DNA of 64,000 nt, from the NCBI GenBank assembly GCA_009837395.1, contig VXTP01000006.1, forward strand, positions 349,165 through 413,164. Direction: 5' to 3'. The translations under genes and the position numbers were made by a program. The notes beneath the pieces were generated by a model, which was not told the DNA's origin, did no database searches, and saw nothing but the letters and a program-made list of their open reading frames with translations. This document shows positions 56,436 through 64,000 of this stretch, one piece after another (within the stretch, counting starts at the first letter, position 1; the number at the start of each line of letters is the position of its first letter). The stretch is from Gemmatimonadota bacterium. Lineage in GTDB: Bacteria; JAAXHH01.

Positions 56436-57593
56436 TCAGCCGGTACCGTCAAGTACGGAACGGACCAGTTCGTTGACGATCTCGCCGTCGCGGGTAACGG
56501 TCGCGCCCTGCACGATATCGTCGTCCACGGTCGCGTCCAGCGCGCCGTCGTTGATCATCAGTTTCAGGAAGTTCACGATGTTGTTGGAGTACATCTGGCT
56601 CGCATGAAAAGGCACGGTCGAAGGCAGGTTCAGTTCACCTACGAGGGTCACGCCGTGCTTGACGACGGTCTTGCCCGGTTCCGTGATCTCACAGTTTCCT
56701 CCCCGTTCCGCCGCCAGGTCGATCACGACCGATCCGGGGTTCATGCTCTTGACCATGTCTTCCGTCACCAGCACAGGCGCCGGTTTTCCGGGCACGGCGG
56801 CCGTGGTGATCACCACGTCGTTCTCGGATACGACACGGGCCATCATCTCCCGCTGTTTCGCGTAGAACTGTTCGTCCATGGCCTGGGCGTAACCCCCCGA
56901 ACCTTCGGATTCCGCGGTGTCGAGTTCCAGTTCCACGAATCGCGCCCCGACGCTCTGGACCTGCTCCTTGACGGCCGGCCGCACGTCGTAGGCCTGGATC
57001 ACGGCGCCCAGCCGCTTGCAGGTCGAAATGGCCTGCAGGCCCGCCACGCCGACACCGACCACGAAGACATGGGCGGGCGTGATGGTCCCGGCCGCCGTCA
57101 TCATCATGGGGAACAGCTTCGGGAGGTATTCTGCCGCCATCAGCGCGGCCCTGTACCCGCCGATATTGGCCTGGGAGGAAAGGGCGTCCATGCTTTGCGC
57201 CCGGGAGGTCCTCGGGATCAACTCCATGGCACAGGCGGTTGCGCGACGGTCTGCAAGGGCCTGGATCTCGGCGGAAGCGGACAGCGGTTCCAGAAACCCG
57301 ATCAATACCTGTCCCTCGCGCAGCAGCTCTACGTCCGCCATACCCGAGTCGGGATTCGCTCCGCCTCCTCGTACCTGCACGATCGCGTCTGCTTCGGAAA
57401 ACACCGATCCGCGATCCGGCACGACCAGGGCACCGGCTTCTTCATAGTCTGCGTCCGCGATGCCCGCCTCACGGCCCGCTCCCGCGGAGACCCGGACGGC
57501 GCAACCAGCCCGCACCAGGGCGCCAACCCCGGCCGGAACGATGGATACGCGCCGCTCGCCCGGACTGGTTTCGGTAGGGACGCCGATGGTCAT
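56436..57593 (-). CDS. NAD(P) transhydrogenase subunit alpha, soluble NAD-binding part
   Basis: A 385-residue soluble subunit (PntAA type) with the alanine dehydrogenase/PNT fold. It binds NAD(H) and forms domain I. The segments IGVPTETSPGERRVS (start) and VGVGVAGLQAISTCKRLGA (Rossmann loop) are typical, as is VIDLAAERGGN. It is the first gene of the operon; the promoter must lie in the 366-bp divergent spacer to the PhyH gene, but none is clear on this strand. Confidence 0.95.
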   Translation of the reverse strand: MTIGVPTETSPGERRVSIVPAGVGALVRAGCAVRVSAGAGREAGIADADYEEAGALVVPDRGSVFSEADAIVQVRGGGANPDSGMADVELLREGQVLIGFLEPLSASAEIQALADRRATACAMELIPRTSRAQSMDALSSQANIGGYRAALMAAEYLPKLFPMMMTAAGTITPAHVFVVGVGVAGLQAISTCKRLGAVIQAYDVRPAVKEQVQSVGARFVELELDTAESEGSGGYAQAMDEQFYAKQREMMARVVSENDVVITTAAVPGKPAPVLVTEDMVKSMNPGSVVIDLAAERGGNCEITEPGKTVVKHGVTLVGELNLPSTVPFHASQMYSNNIVNFLKLMINDGALDATVDDDIVQGATVTRDGEIVNELVRSVLDGTG

Positions 57594-57660
57594 GTACTGC
57601 TCCGACTGCGTTGACTGAATGGGATATTCCGGCTGTTTTAAAAATGCTGGCTGATCCGAT

Positions 57661-57740
57661 GATGCGGACGAAGCGGACTATGCGGACCATGCTGACCGCA
57701 TGCTTGCGCCGCGTCGCGGACCGAGGTCTACGCGGACCAA
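57661..57740 (+). repeat. 9-bp-unit degenerate repeat tract
   Basis: Consecutive units read ATGCGGACG, AAGCGGACT, ATGCGGACC, ATGCTGACC, then further GCGGACC copies with looser spacing. The core GCGGACC is the same as in the lpxC-fabZ tail and, inverted, after radC. Confidence 0.7.
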
Positions 57741-57832
57741 GTTCTATATATAAGGACTCCTGCCGGACACGTCAACTACCAGATTGGCGTCTTCGCTACC
57801 GCGGCAAAAAACCTGTGCGAGCCACGCGCATA

Positions 57833-57861
57833 TTGTCAGGGTCCGGGTCGGACGTTATTTT
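57833..57861 (+). promoter_or_regulatory. Putative promoter for the PhyH/aminotransferase pair
   Basis: TTGTCA (57833-57838) and TATTTT (57856-57861) with a 17-bp spacer, about 100 bp before the PhyH start. A visual match only. Confidence 0.45.
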
Positions 57862-57959
57862 GTATGGCGTGGGCTACAAGGATGAAATCGCGAACGGTGG
57901 CATCGGTGGAACGTGTGGGCTACGTGCCGTTCTGGAAGACCGGGAGCCAAGGAGTCATC

Positions 57960-58808
57960 ATGAACGAAACCGAACGCTATGAATTCGACCGCCAGGGCTA
58001 CATCGTGATCGAGGATCTGCTGGATCCGGGTACCGTCTCTTCGCTGTCGGCCGCGGTGGACGAACTGGAAGCACACGCGCTGGAGAATCTGGAAAAGCCG
58101 CCGCGCAAGGTCAGCCCCTGGGGACCGGATTACCACCGGAATCCGGAACGGGGATACCACGCGGATGGATCGAACGCGGAGGGCAAAACCGTCATCATCG
58201 AGGACTTCTGGAACGCCGACGAGCGCTTCGACGTGCTGGTGAACGACGGGCGCACCATGGCATATATCGGCGGGATCGTCCAGGGCAGGTCCACGATCAA
58301 TAACTCCGAGATCCGGATCCGCTACCGCGGGAACCTGTCGGGACTGCACGGCGGCATGCGTCCCGAGAACCAGAAGTACCGGTACGGGTTCAACGCCAAC
58401 GGAATCGACTGCATGATGGTGCGCATGGTCTACTTCATCCATGACGTGTCCCGGGAACACGGGGCGTTCTGCGTCGTACCCGGATCCCACAAGACGAACC
58501 TGCCCTGTCCCTACGACGGCAACCCGGACGAGGAGCCCGGCGTGGTCGCGCTGGAAGTCAAGGCCGGTGACGCCATTCTGTTCACGGAAAACCTCCGCCA
58601 CGGTGGGGTTACCAACCGGTCCGACCAGGTCCGCAAGACCATCCACGTGGGCTATGGGCCCTACTGGATGCTTTCGCAGAACCAGGCGACCATGGACGAA
58701 CTGCCTTACGTGACAGAAGCCACTTTCGCCCGTTGGGACGACGACCAGCGCGCGCTTTTCAAGCCCTGGCACAGGCCGCGGGGCTGGACCCGAAGCAGCA
58801 AGGCATAA
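57960..58808 (+). CDS. Phytanoyl-CoA dioxygenase (PhyH) family protein with HxG motif
   Basis: A 282-residue PhyH-family protein. The core VSREHGAFCVVPGSHK and the distal His in NLRHGGVTNRSDQVR are present. At the proximal site it reads LHGGM, so Gly replaces the Asp of HxD. In known non-heme iron halogenases (SyrB2 HxA, WelO5 HxG) that change opens a halide site, but sequence alone cannot show such chemistry here. The ATG at 57960 has AAGGAG 5 nt upstream. It is followed 22 nt later by a class III aminotransferase, so the two likely act on one substrate. Confidence 0.87.
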   Translation: MNETERYEFDRQGYIVIEDLLDPGTVSSLSAAVDELEAHALENLEKPPRKVSPWGPDYHRNPERGYHADGSNAEGKTVIIEDFWNADERFDVLVNDGRTMAYIGGIVQGRSTINNSEIRIRYRGNLSGLHGGMRPENQKYRYGFNANGIDCMMVRMVYFIHDVSREHGAFCVVPGSHKTNLPCPYDGNPDEEPGVVALEVKAGDAILFTENLRHGGVTNRSDQVRKTIHVGYGPYWMLSQNQATMDELPYVTEATFARWDDDQRALFKPWHRPRGWTRSSKA

Positions 58809-58830
58809 CCACCAGGAAAGGATGGTCAAA

Positions 58831-60180
58831 ATGTCCGTCGCCCGTTCCGCAGAACGTTCCGTAGAACAGTCCATGAGCATGTACCGGCGGGCCGAGGAAC
58901 TGATCCCCGGCTGGACGCAACTCATCAGCCGGCGGGCGAGCCAGTTCGCCAACGGCGTCAGCCCCGTCTATGCCGAAAGCGCCAAGGGCGCCCGTTTCGT
59001 GGACGTGGATGGCAACGAGTACCTGGACATGATGAACGCGGTCAGCGCCATCATCCTGGGTCACGCCGATGACGTGGTGGACGGCGCGGTGAAGGAACAG
59101 ATCGATCGGGGCAGTATCTACACGCTGAACGGTCCGCTGGAAATCGAACTGGCCGAGGAACTCGTCGATACCATCCCGAGCGCGGAGATGGTGCGGTACG
59201 CCAAGGCCGGGGGAGAGACCTGCGCGCTGGCCGCGCGAATCGTGCGGGGGACCACCGGCAGGGACATCATCCTATTCTGCGGCTACCACGGTTGGCACGA
59301 CTGGTACCAGTCCGCCAACTACCTCGTCGATCCGGAGAGCGGCGAGTATCCCTTCGCCGGCATCGAGCCGATCGGCGTGCCGCGCGTCCTCGCGGGCACG
59401 GCCATTCCCTTTACCTACGGGGACCTGGACATGCTCTCGGACCTGCTCAAGCGGTATGACGGACAGGTCGCGGCGGTCATGATGGAGCCCGCACGGTCCG
59501 AACTCCCGCCACCGGGCTACCTGGAAGCCGTGAAATCGATGGCCCACGAACACGGCGCACTGCTCGTATTCGACGAGGTATCCTGCGGCTGGCGCTTCCG
59601 CATCGGGGGGTTCCAGGAGTACACCGGGGTGACGCCCGACGTGACCACCCTGGCCAAGGCCATGTCGAACGGATACGCCATGGGCGCCGTCGTGGGTTCC
59701 CGCGAGGCCATGGCGCCCGCCGCGTCGATGTTCGTATCCAGTTCCTACTGGAGCGACAACGTGGGCCTGGCCGCCGCGCTGACCACCATTCGCGAGTTGA
59801 AGCGACGCGATTCCGTGCCCTTCTTCGATACCATGGGCGAACGGGTCAAGAAGACGATGAACGAAGCCCTCGCGAGCGCGGGACTGCCCGGCGCCTGCGT
59901 GGGCCTTTCCTACAACCCCGGACTCGCCTTCGATCTGCCCGATCCGGAACTCACCCCCGTCGTTTCCACGCTCTTCGTCCAGGAGATGTCGCGCCGTGGC
60001 GTCTTTACCCCGACCTCGTTCCGGGTCACCATGGCCCACACGGAGGAGGACATCCGTCAACTGGGCGAGGCGGCCGCGGAGGTCTTCGGGCTCATCAAGT
60101 CGGGCTTGGACCGCGGCAACCTGTCGGATCTGCTGGTATGCGACCTGAAGAAGGAACCCTTCAGGAGGCTGGTTCGGTGA
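58831..60180 (+). CDS. Class III aminotransferase (glutamate-1-semialdehyde aminomutase-like)
   Basis: A 449-residue PLP-dependent aminotransferase. The PLP lysine lies in [17 protein letters not shown], and FDEVSCGWR carries the cofactor-pairing Asp. The N-terminal half resembles HemL ([18 protein letters not shown]), but the usual NSGTEA loop reads AKAGGETCA. HemL itself is possible given the neighbouring hem genes, yet those are on the other strand, and pairing with a PhyH gene favours another amine substrate. The start at 58831 has AGGAAAGG 9 nt upstream; the ATG at 58822 abuts that site. It overlaps hemG tail-to-tail by 20 nt. Confidence 0.85.
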   Translation: MSVARSAERSVEQSMSMYRRAEELIPGWTQLISRRASQFANGVSPVYAESAKGARFVDVDGNEYLDMMNAVSAIILGHADDVVDGAVKEQIDRGSIYTLNGPLEIELAEELVDTIPSAEMVRYAKAGGETCALAARIVRGTTGRDIILFCGYHGWHDWYQSANYLVDPESGEYPFAGIEPIGVPRVLAGTAIPFTYGDLDMLSDLLKRYDGQVAAVMMEPARSELPPPGYLEAVKSMAHEHGALLVFDEVSCGWRFRIGGFQEYTGVTPDVTTLAKAMSNGYAMGAVVGSREAMAPAASMFVSSSYWSDNVGLAAALTTIRELKRRDSVPFFDTMGERVKKTMNEALASAGLPGACVGLSYNPGLAFDLPDPELTPVVSTLFVQEMSRRGVFTPTSFRVTMAHTEEDIRQLGEAAAEVFGLIKSGLDRGNLSDLLVCDLKKEPFRRLVR

Positions 60181-61654
60181 GTCGGGCTGCATCTGTTCCG
60201 CCCAGGACACGCTCCGCCGCCTGTTCTCCCGAGCGCACGCAGTCCGGCAGGCCCACGCCCCCGTAGGCATTGCCCGCCAGTGCAAGCCCGGGATGCCGCC
60301 CGAGCAGTGATTCGATCCGCTCGACACGCCGGCCATGGCCGACCAGGTACTGGGGCATAGCGTCCGGATAGCGCGCCAGTTCGGTATGCAGCGGTTCGCT
60401 TTCAATGCCCATCAGGTCCCGCAACTCCCCGCGTACGATCCGCAACAGGACTTCGTCGTCAGACCGGAGCAGTTCCTGCTGGAGCATGCCGCCTAGAAAC
60501 ACGCGCAGCAGGACCAGGCCTTCCGGCGCCCGGTTCGGGAACTTCACGCTGCTGAAAGTGCAGGCGATGATTTCGCGACCCTCTACCGCGGGCACGACGA
60601 AACCGAAGCAGTCCAGCGGGTGGGGCACGTCCGAACGCCGGTACGCGAGGTTCATGACGGCCGACGACGCGTGGGGGATGGCCGCCAGTTCCTCGAACAG
60701 ACCGGAGTCGGTACCGTGCAGCAGTTCCGCGGCATGTCGGGAGGGCACGGCGAGAATGACGCCGTCCACATGGTAATCGCGCCCGTCGCCGCAGGCCAGG
60801 TTCCAGCCGCTCCCGTCACGGGTCAGGCGCGTCACCTCGGCCTGGGTATGCATGGCGTCCGAAGGTAGTTGCTGCAGCAACGCCTGCACGATGATTTCCA
60901 TGCCCCGGTCGAAGGAAGCGAGTTCGCCGTAACGGGCGCCGCTGCCGGCGGGGCCACCGCTGTCGGCAGACGCCTGGCCTCGATGCTTCGCGGCTGTGCT
61001 GCCGGCGGATGCCCCGCGCTGTTGCTTCGCGGCCGCGCGCCGCTGCGCGACCATGGCTTTGATGACGCTGCGGTGACGCTGTTCCATCTCGAAGAACCTC
61101 GGGATGGTGGCCTTCAGGCTGAGAGTGTCCGGGTCTCCCGCGTAGATGCCCCCGATGAGCGGCTGGACGACCCGCTTGAGCACTTCGCCGCCGAACCGCC
61201 TGCGGACGAAGGCGCCGAGGCTCTCGTCGCCGGTTGCGGATCCCCTGGGCAGTACCAGGTCCAGGGCGCACCGGGCCTTGCCCTTCCACGAAAAGAGGGA
61301 GGTGCCCACCATGGGCCAAAGCCGGGTGGGCGCCATCATCAGAAAACCGTCGGGCAGCGGATGCAGCTTCCCGCGATGGACCACGTGGGACCGGCGATGG
61401 GTACGTGCGGTGGGGATGATCCGGTCCGCCACACCCAGGCGGCCCGCGAGATCCGACAGCCAGGGCTTGGATGTGAGAAAGGAATCCGGCCCCAGTTCGA
61501 CCAGGCAGCCTTCGCGCTCGACCGTACGAATCGTCCCGCCGAAACGGTCCGACCGCTCGAGCAGCGTCACTTCCAGTCCGGAATGCCCGGATTCCGTCAG
61601 CCGGTGGGCCGCGCTCAGTCCCGCGATGCCCCCGCCGACCACGACGACCTTCAT
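60161..61654 (-). CDS. hemG: Protoporphyrinogen oxidase (FAD-dependent)
   Basis: A 497-residue FAD enzyme of the oxygen-dependent PPOX family (HemY/HemG type) that oxidises protoporphyrinogen or, in the coproporphyrin-dependent route, coproporphyrinogen. The FAD motif [16 protein letters not shown] is at the N-terminus, and the C-terminal [13 protein letters not shown] is diagnostic. An insertion at about 205-240 ([13 protein letters not shown], then [12 protein letters not shown]) is a repetitive Ala/Gly/Gln stretch not typical of the family. It overlaps the HemE fusion gene by 4 nt. Which heme route it serves cannot be settled here. Confidence 0.92.
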   Translation of the reverse strand: MKVVVVGGGIAGLSAAHRLTESGHSGLEVTLLERSDRFGGTIRTVEREGCLVELGPDSFLTSKPWLSDLAGRLGVADRIIPTARTHRRSHVVHRGKLHPLPDGFLMMAPTRLWPMVGTSLFSWKGKARCALDLVLPRGSATGDESLGAFVRRRFGGEVLKRVVQPLIGGIYAGDPDTLSLKATIPRFFEMEQRHRSVIKAMVAQRRAAAKQQRGASAGSTAAKHRGQASADSGGPAGSGARYGELASFDRGMEIIVQALLQQLPSDAMHTQAEVTRLTRDGSGWNLACGDGRDYHVDGVILAVPSRHAAELLHGTDSGLFEELAAIPHASSAVMNLAYRRSDVPHPLDCFGFVVPAVEGREIIACTFSSVKFPNRAPEGLVLLRVFLGGMLQQELLRSDDEVLLRIVRGELRDLMGIESEPLHTELARYPDAMPQYLVGHGRRVERIESLLGRHPGLALAGNAYGGVGLPDCVRSGEQAAERVLGGTDAARLTEPAS

Positions 61655-63156
61655 CGACCGCTTCCCATCTCATGTACGGCGTCTACCAGGGCGATCACGT
61701 GGTCTTCCGGCGTGCCGGGGAGTATGCCGTGGCCGAGATTGAATATGTGGCCGGGACGTCCGGCGGCCTTGTGCAGGATGGCCGCGGCCTGTTTGCGGAT
61801 TTCATCGGGGGAGGCGAACAGGATCACGGGATCAAGGTTCCCCTGTACCGCCGTATCGTATTCGAGCCGGCGCCACGCCTCGGCCAGGTCCACCCGCCAG
61901 TCCAGCCCGATGACGTCTCCTCCCGCCTCCCGCATCAGTTCGAGCAGGGACCCCGTCCCCACGCCGAAGTGAAGCCTGGGCACGCCCTGGCGAAGGTGGG
62001 AAAAGACGTACCCCGTGTGGGGAAGGACAAACGCCCGGTAATCGTCGGGTGAAAGGCTGCCGGCCCAGCTGTCAAAGAGCTGCACGGCGTGGACGCCGGC
62101 CTCGATCTGTTCGTTGAGGTACGCCGTGACGGCTCGGGCCAGCTTCGACATGAAGGCGTGCCACGCGCCCGGATCGGTATACATGAAGGTCTTGAGGTGC
62201 CTGAAGTCCCGGGTACTCTGGCCCTCGATGGCATAGGCCGCCAGGGTGAAGGGGGCGCCGGAAAAACCGATGAGCGGGATATGGGGCGGCAGCGCGGGCA
62301 GCACCATGCGGATGGCCTCGTAGACGAAGTGCTGGGACGCCGGTTCCCCGTCTTCGAGCTGGTCCACGGCTTCGGCCGACCGTAACGGGTTGTGAATGAC
62401 CGGTCCCTGGCCCGTGACGTATTCCAGGCGGAACCCCATCGGCTGCAGCAGGGGCAGGATGTCCGCGAAGAGGATGGCGGCGTCCACCCCGAGGCGTTCC
62501 GCGGCCATCAACGTGATTTCCGCCGTGAGCTCCGGGGTCTTGCACATGTCCAGGAAGTCCAGATCGGATTTGAGTTCCCGGTAGGCCCGCTGGTATCGGC
62601 CGGCCTGGCGAAGCAGCCATATGGGCGTATACTCCGTCGATTCGCGGCGGCACGCCCTGAGGAAGGCCGATTCTCCCCGGGTACCGTACGGATCGCTCTC
62701 GAAATGCCACCGCATGTCGGTGCGATGCCAGTAGGAGGTGTCCACGCCTCCGTCCACGGCGGTGCGCTTCTTGTTGACCAGGTAGCCTGCAAGGCGCGCC
62801 ATGCTTGATGCGAGTGCCTCGCCTCCCGTTCCGTCGGGCTCGAAGTCGACCGAGAGACGGTGGTTTCTCCAGATGTCCGTGCAGGCCGGTCCGGCCGAGC
62901 CCACGGCAATCTGCCTGACGGCATCCAGCAGGACCTCGATCCGTCCCGTAGCGGCCGCCCGGCCGAGTAACGCGCGGATATGCTCAGGCTCCGTCAGCAA
63001 CAGTACCGCGATGTCGTCCCTGGCCAGGCCGTCGATAAAGGCGTCCACGCGCTCCGGATCATCGGCGTTGGCTACCACGGGTCTGCCGCCGCGTGCGGCA
63101 ATAGCGTCCCGCAGCGACCCGTCCAATGTCGCGACCTGAAGGCCGTTGTAGTCCAT
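61651..63156 (-). CDS. hemE: HemD-like domain fused to uroporphyrinogen decarboxylase HemE
   Basis: A 501-residue protein. Residues about 160-501 are HemE, converting uroporphyrinogen III to coproporphyrinogen III; RQAGRYQ near the start of this part carries the substrate-binding Arg residues, and [13 protein letters not shown] and GNLDP follow. Residues 1-150 resemble one half of uroporphyrinogen III synthase (HemD): a glycine-rich start YNGLQVATL, then [17 protein letters not shown] and [14 protein letters not shown]. HemD is normally about 250 residues in two domains, so this is half length and may be inactive or regulatory. The ATG at 63156 has GGAGG 6 nt upstream. Confidence 0.9.
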   Translation of the reverse strand: MDYNGLQVATLDGSLRDAIAARGGRPVVANADDPERVDAFIDGLARDDIAVLLLTEPEHIRALLGRAAATGRIEVLLDAVRQIAVGSAGPACTDIWRNHRLSVDFEPDGTGGEALASSMARLAGYLVNKKRTAVDGGVDTSYWHRTDMRWHFESDPYGTRGESAFLRACRRESTEYTPIWLLRQAGRYQRAYRELKSDLDFLDMCKTPELTAEITLMAAERLGVDAAILFADILPLLQPMGFRLEYVTGQGPVIHNPLRSAEAVDQLEDGEPASQHFVYEAIRMVLPALPPHIPLIGFSGAPFTLAAYAIEGQSTRDFRHLKTFMYTDPGAWHAFMSKLARAVTAYLNEQIEAGVHAVQLFDSWAGSLSPDDYRAFVLPHTGYVFSHLRQGVPRLHFGVGTGSLLELMREAGGDVIGLDWRVDLAEAWRRLEYDTAVQGNLDPVILFASPDEIRKQAAAILHKAAGRPGHIFNLGHGILPGTPEDHVIALVDAVHEMGSGR

Positions 63157-63350
63157 TCCTTTCCTCCCGCAGTTGTACTGTGCTAACCTACAGCCGACGG
63201 TAGAGGGGAGCAATATATTAGTAGGGTGCGGCGATTGATCCGCCGGCCCTGCACGGGCGAACCTGGGTGTGCCTGGACCTGCCGGTGCTTAACGGCCCGT
63301 GCTGGGCCTACCGGCCTCTCCAGGGCGTGCAAAGCCCTGCCAAACAGTGG

Positions 63351-63379
63351 TTGCGGGTTCAATCGGCAAGAGGTACATT
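63351..63379 (+). promoter_or_regulatory. Weak promoter-like site before the Gfo/Idh/MocA gene
   Basis: TTGCGG (63351-63356) and TACATT (63374-63379) lie 17 bp apart. The match is weak. The rest of the 278-bp spacer between hemE and this gene is GC-rich with nothing I can name. Confidence 0.25.
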
Positions 63380-63434
63380 GCGCGAAACGACAGGCCGCGG
63401 GGAGCGGAAATGCACACGCAATCAAGGAGTTCAC

Positions 63435-64000
63435 ATGTCCGGGTCATATCGGGTGGGCATCATAGGCTGCGGAGGAATGGGCGGTTCGCACGCGCGGCAC
63501 TGGACGCAGAAACCGCAGACCGACGTGGTGGCGGTCGCCGACGTCAGTGAGCGAAGCGCCCGCAAGCTGGCCGACGAATTCGACGCGAAACCCTACACGG
63601 ATTACGCGGATATGCTGGAGCAGGAAGCCTGTGACATCGTCAGCATCACCACCTGGCAGAACGTCCGCTCCGAAATCACCGTGAAAGCCGCGGAATCGGG
63701 CGCAAAGGGCATTCTGGGAGAGAAGCCGATGGCGTCCAGCCTCCGCGAAGCCGACCTCATGCTGGCATCCTGCGCGCAGCACGGCGTCAAGCTCGCCATT
63801 GGCCACCAGCGCAGGTTCACCCCGCAGAACGTGGAAGCGCGCCGACTGGTGATGGACGGCGCGATCGGAGCGCCCACGGCCATGCTGCGCCGGGACGCCC
63901 ACGGCCTGCTCAACCGGGGCACTCACGAACTGGACGAAATGATGTACGTGCTGGGCGACCCCGCTCCGGTCTGGGTGATCGGCCAGGTGACCCGCAAGAC
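63435..64000 (+). CDS. Gfo/Idh/MocA family oxidoreductase (partial, runs off window)
   Basis: The first 188 residues of an NAD(P)-dependent dehydrogenase. The Rossmann motif VGIIGCGGMGGSH lies near residues 7-19, and the catalytic-site motif EKP appears as GEKPMASS near residue 97. The start ATG has AAGGAG 5 nt upstream. The gene continues past the window end. Substrate unknown; its relation to the copy at 10756 is only at family level. Confidence 0.9.
   Translation, partial: MSGSYRVGIIGCGGMGGSHARHWTQKPQTDVVAVADVSERSARKLADEFDAKPYTDYADMLEQEACDIVSITTWQNVRSEITVKAAESGAKGILGEKPMASSLREADLMLASCAQHGVKLAIGHQRRFTPQNVEARRLVMDGAIGAPTAMLRRDAHGLLNRGTHELDEMMYVLGDPAPVWVIGQVTRK

Larger units (their letters stand above)
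57594..57959. other. Divergent 366-bp spacer with 9-bp repeats
   Basis: This spacer separates the transhydrogenase operon (minus) from a PhyH gene (plus). It holds a tract of degenerate GCGGAC-type 9-bp repeats (57661-57740), a TATATATAA stretch (near 57745) and one promoter-like site facing the PhyH gene. No ORF of convincing codon use was seen; an open frame from 57864 runs into the PhyH gene but lacks a family-like start. Confidence 0.6.

Noticed and set aside
61110-61130. CTGAGA, reminiscent of a TPP riboswitch (THI element)
   Set aside because: It lies inside the hemG coding sequence without the rest of the riboswitch consensus.
63345-63375. tRNA T-arm-like sequence (GCGGGTTCAATC)
   Set aside because: The T-stem does not pair and no acceptor, D or anticodon arms can be drawn around it.

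Overview
The window is a high-GC, gene-dense bacterial chromosome segment with about 50 protein-coding genes. I found no rRNA, recognisable tRNA, insertion sequence, prophage or CRISPR array. It comes from a Gram-negative (diderm) organism: it encodes BamA, a Skp/OmpH chaperone, lipid A genes (lpxD, lpxC, lpxA) and Lol lipoprotein-export components. The LpxC-FabZ fusion is typical of the FCB superphylum. The mcsA-mcsB-clpC set and the many phytanoyl-CoA dioxygenase (PhyH), Gfo/Idh/MocA, M81 and ThuA-like genes resemble Candidatus Latescibacterota and related uncultured lineages. The phylum is inferred from memory of gene content, not from a search.

Layout. 1-5.5 kb: a ceramidase-like hydrolase, an enolase-superfamily enzyme (minus), a short-chain dehydrogenase, a DUF423 membrane protein and an M81 metallopeptidase. 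5.6-9.9 kb: an unusual acyltransferase-like protein, then an NfeD-slipin pair. 10-27.4 kb: a long plus-strand housekeeping block: radC, an oxidoreductase, prfB with its programmed frameshift, lysS, lolC, lolD, mcsA, mcsB, clpC, bamA, skp, lpxD, lpxC-fabZ, lpxA. It joins translation, protein quality control, lipoprotein export, outer-membrane protein assembly and lipid A synthesis. 27.4-30.6 kb: a 593-residue protein of unknown function and a secreted M20 amidohydrolase.

30.6-57.6 kb is almost all minus strand. It holds a catabolic-looking group (HAD-like protein, EamA transporter, second M81 enzyme, ThDP enzyme, two tandem PhyH enzymes), then an AT-richer island with a hicB antitoxin and a hicA toxin gene broken by a stop codon. 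A DsbD-redoxin pair, a DUF5916 outer-membrane protein and a lipid methyltransferase-like gene follow. Next is a PhyH gene leading into an ABC exporter operon whose last permease is fused to a CPBP protease. After that come an SPFH protein with a tiny ribbon-helix-helix protein, a peroxiredoxin, a ThuA-like protein, a PhyH enzyme, purT and a three-gene transhydrogenase operon. 57.9-64 kb: a PhyH/class-III aminotransferase pair (plus), hemG and a HemD-like/HemE fusion (minus), and the start of another Gfo/Idh/MocA gene.

Recurring themes are tandem micro-duplications at gene ends and spacers (units of 9, 13, 15, 21 and 35 bp), several gene fusions, and five PhyH paralogues of which three lack the usual iron-binding carboxylate. 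The best leads for undescribed biology are the acyltransferase-like/NfeD/slipin group, the PhyH-led ABC-CPBP operon, the SPFH-RHH pair and the altered PhyH enzymes.
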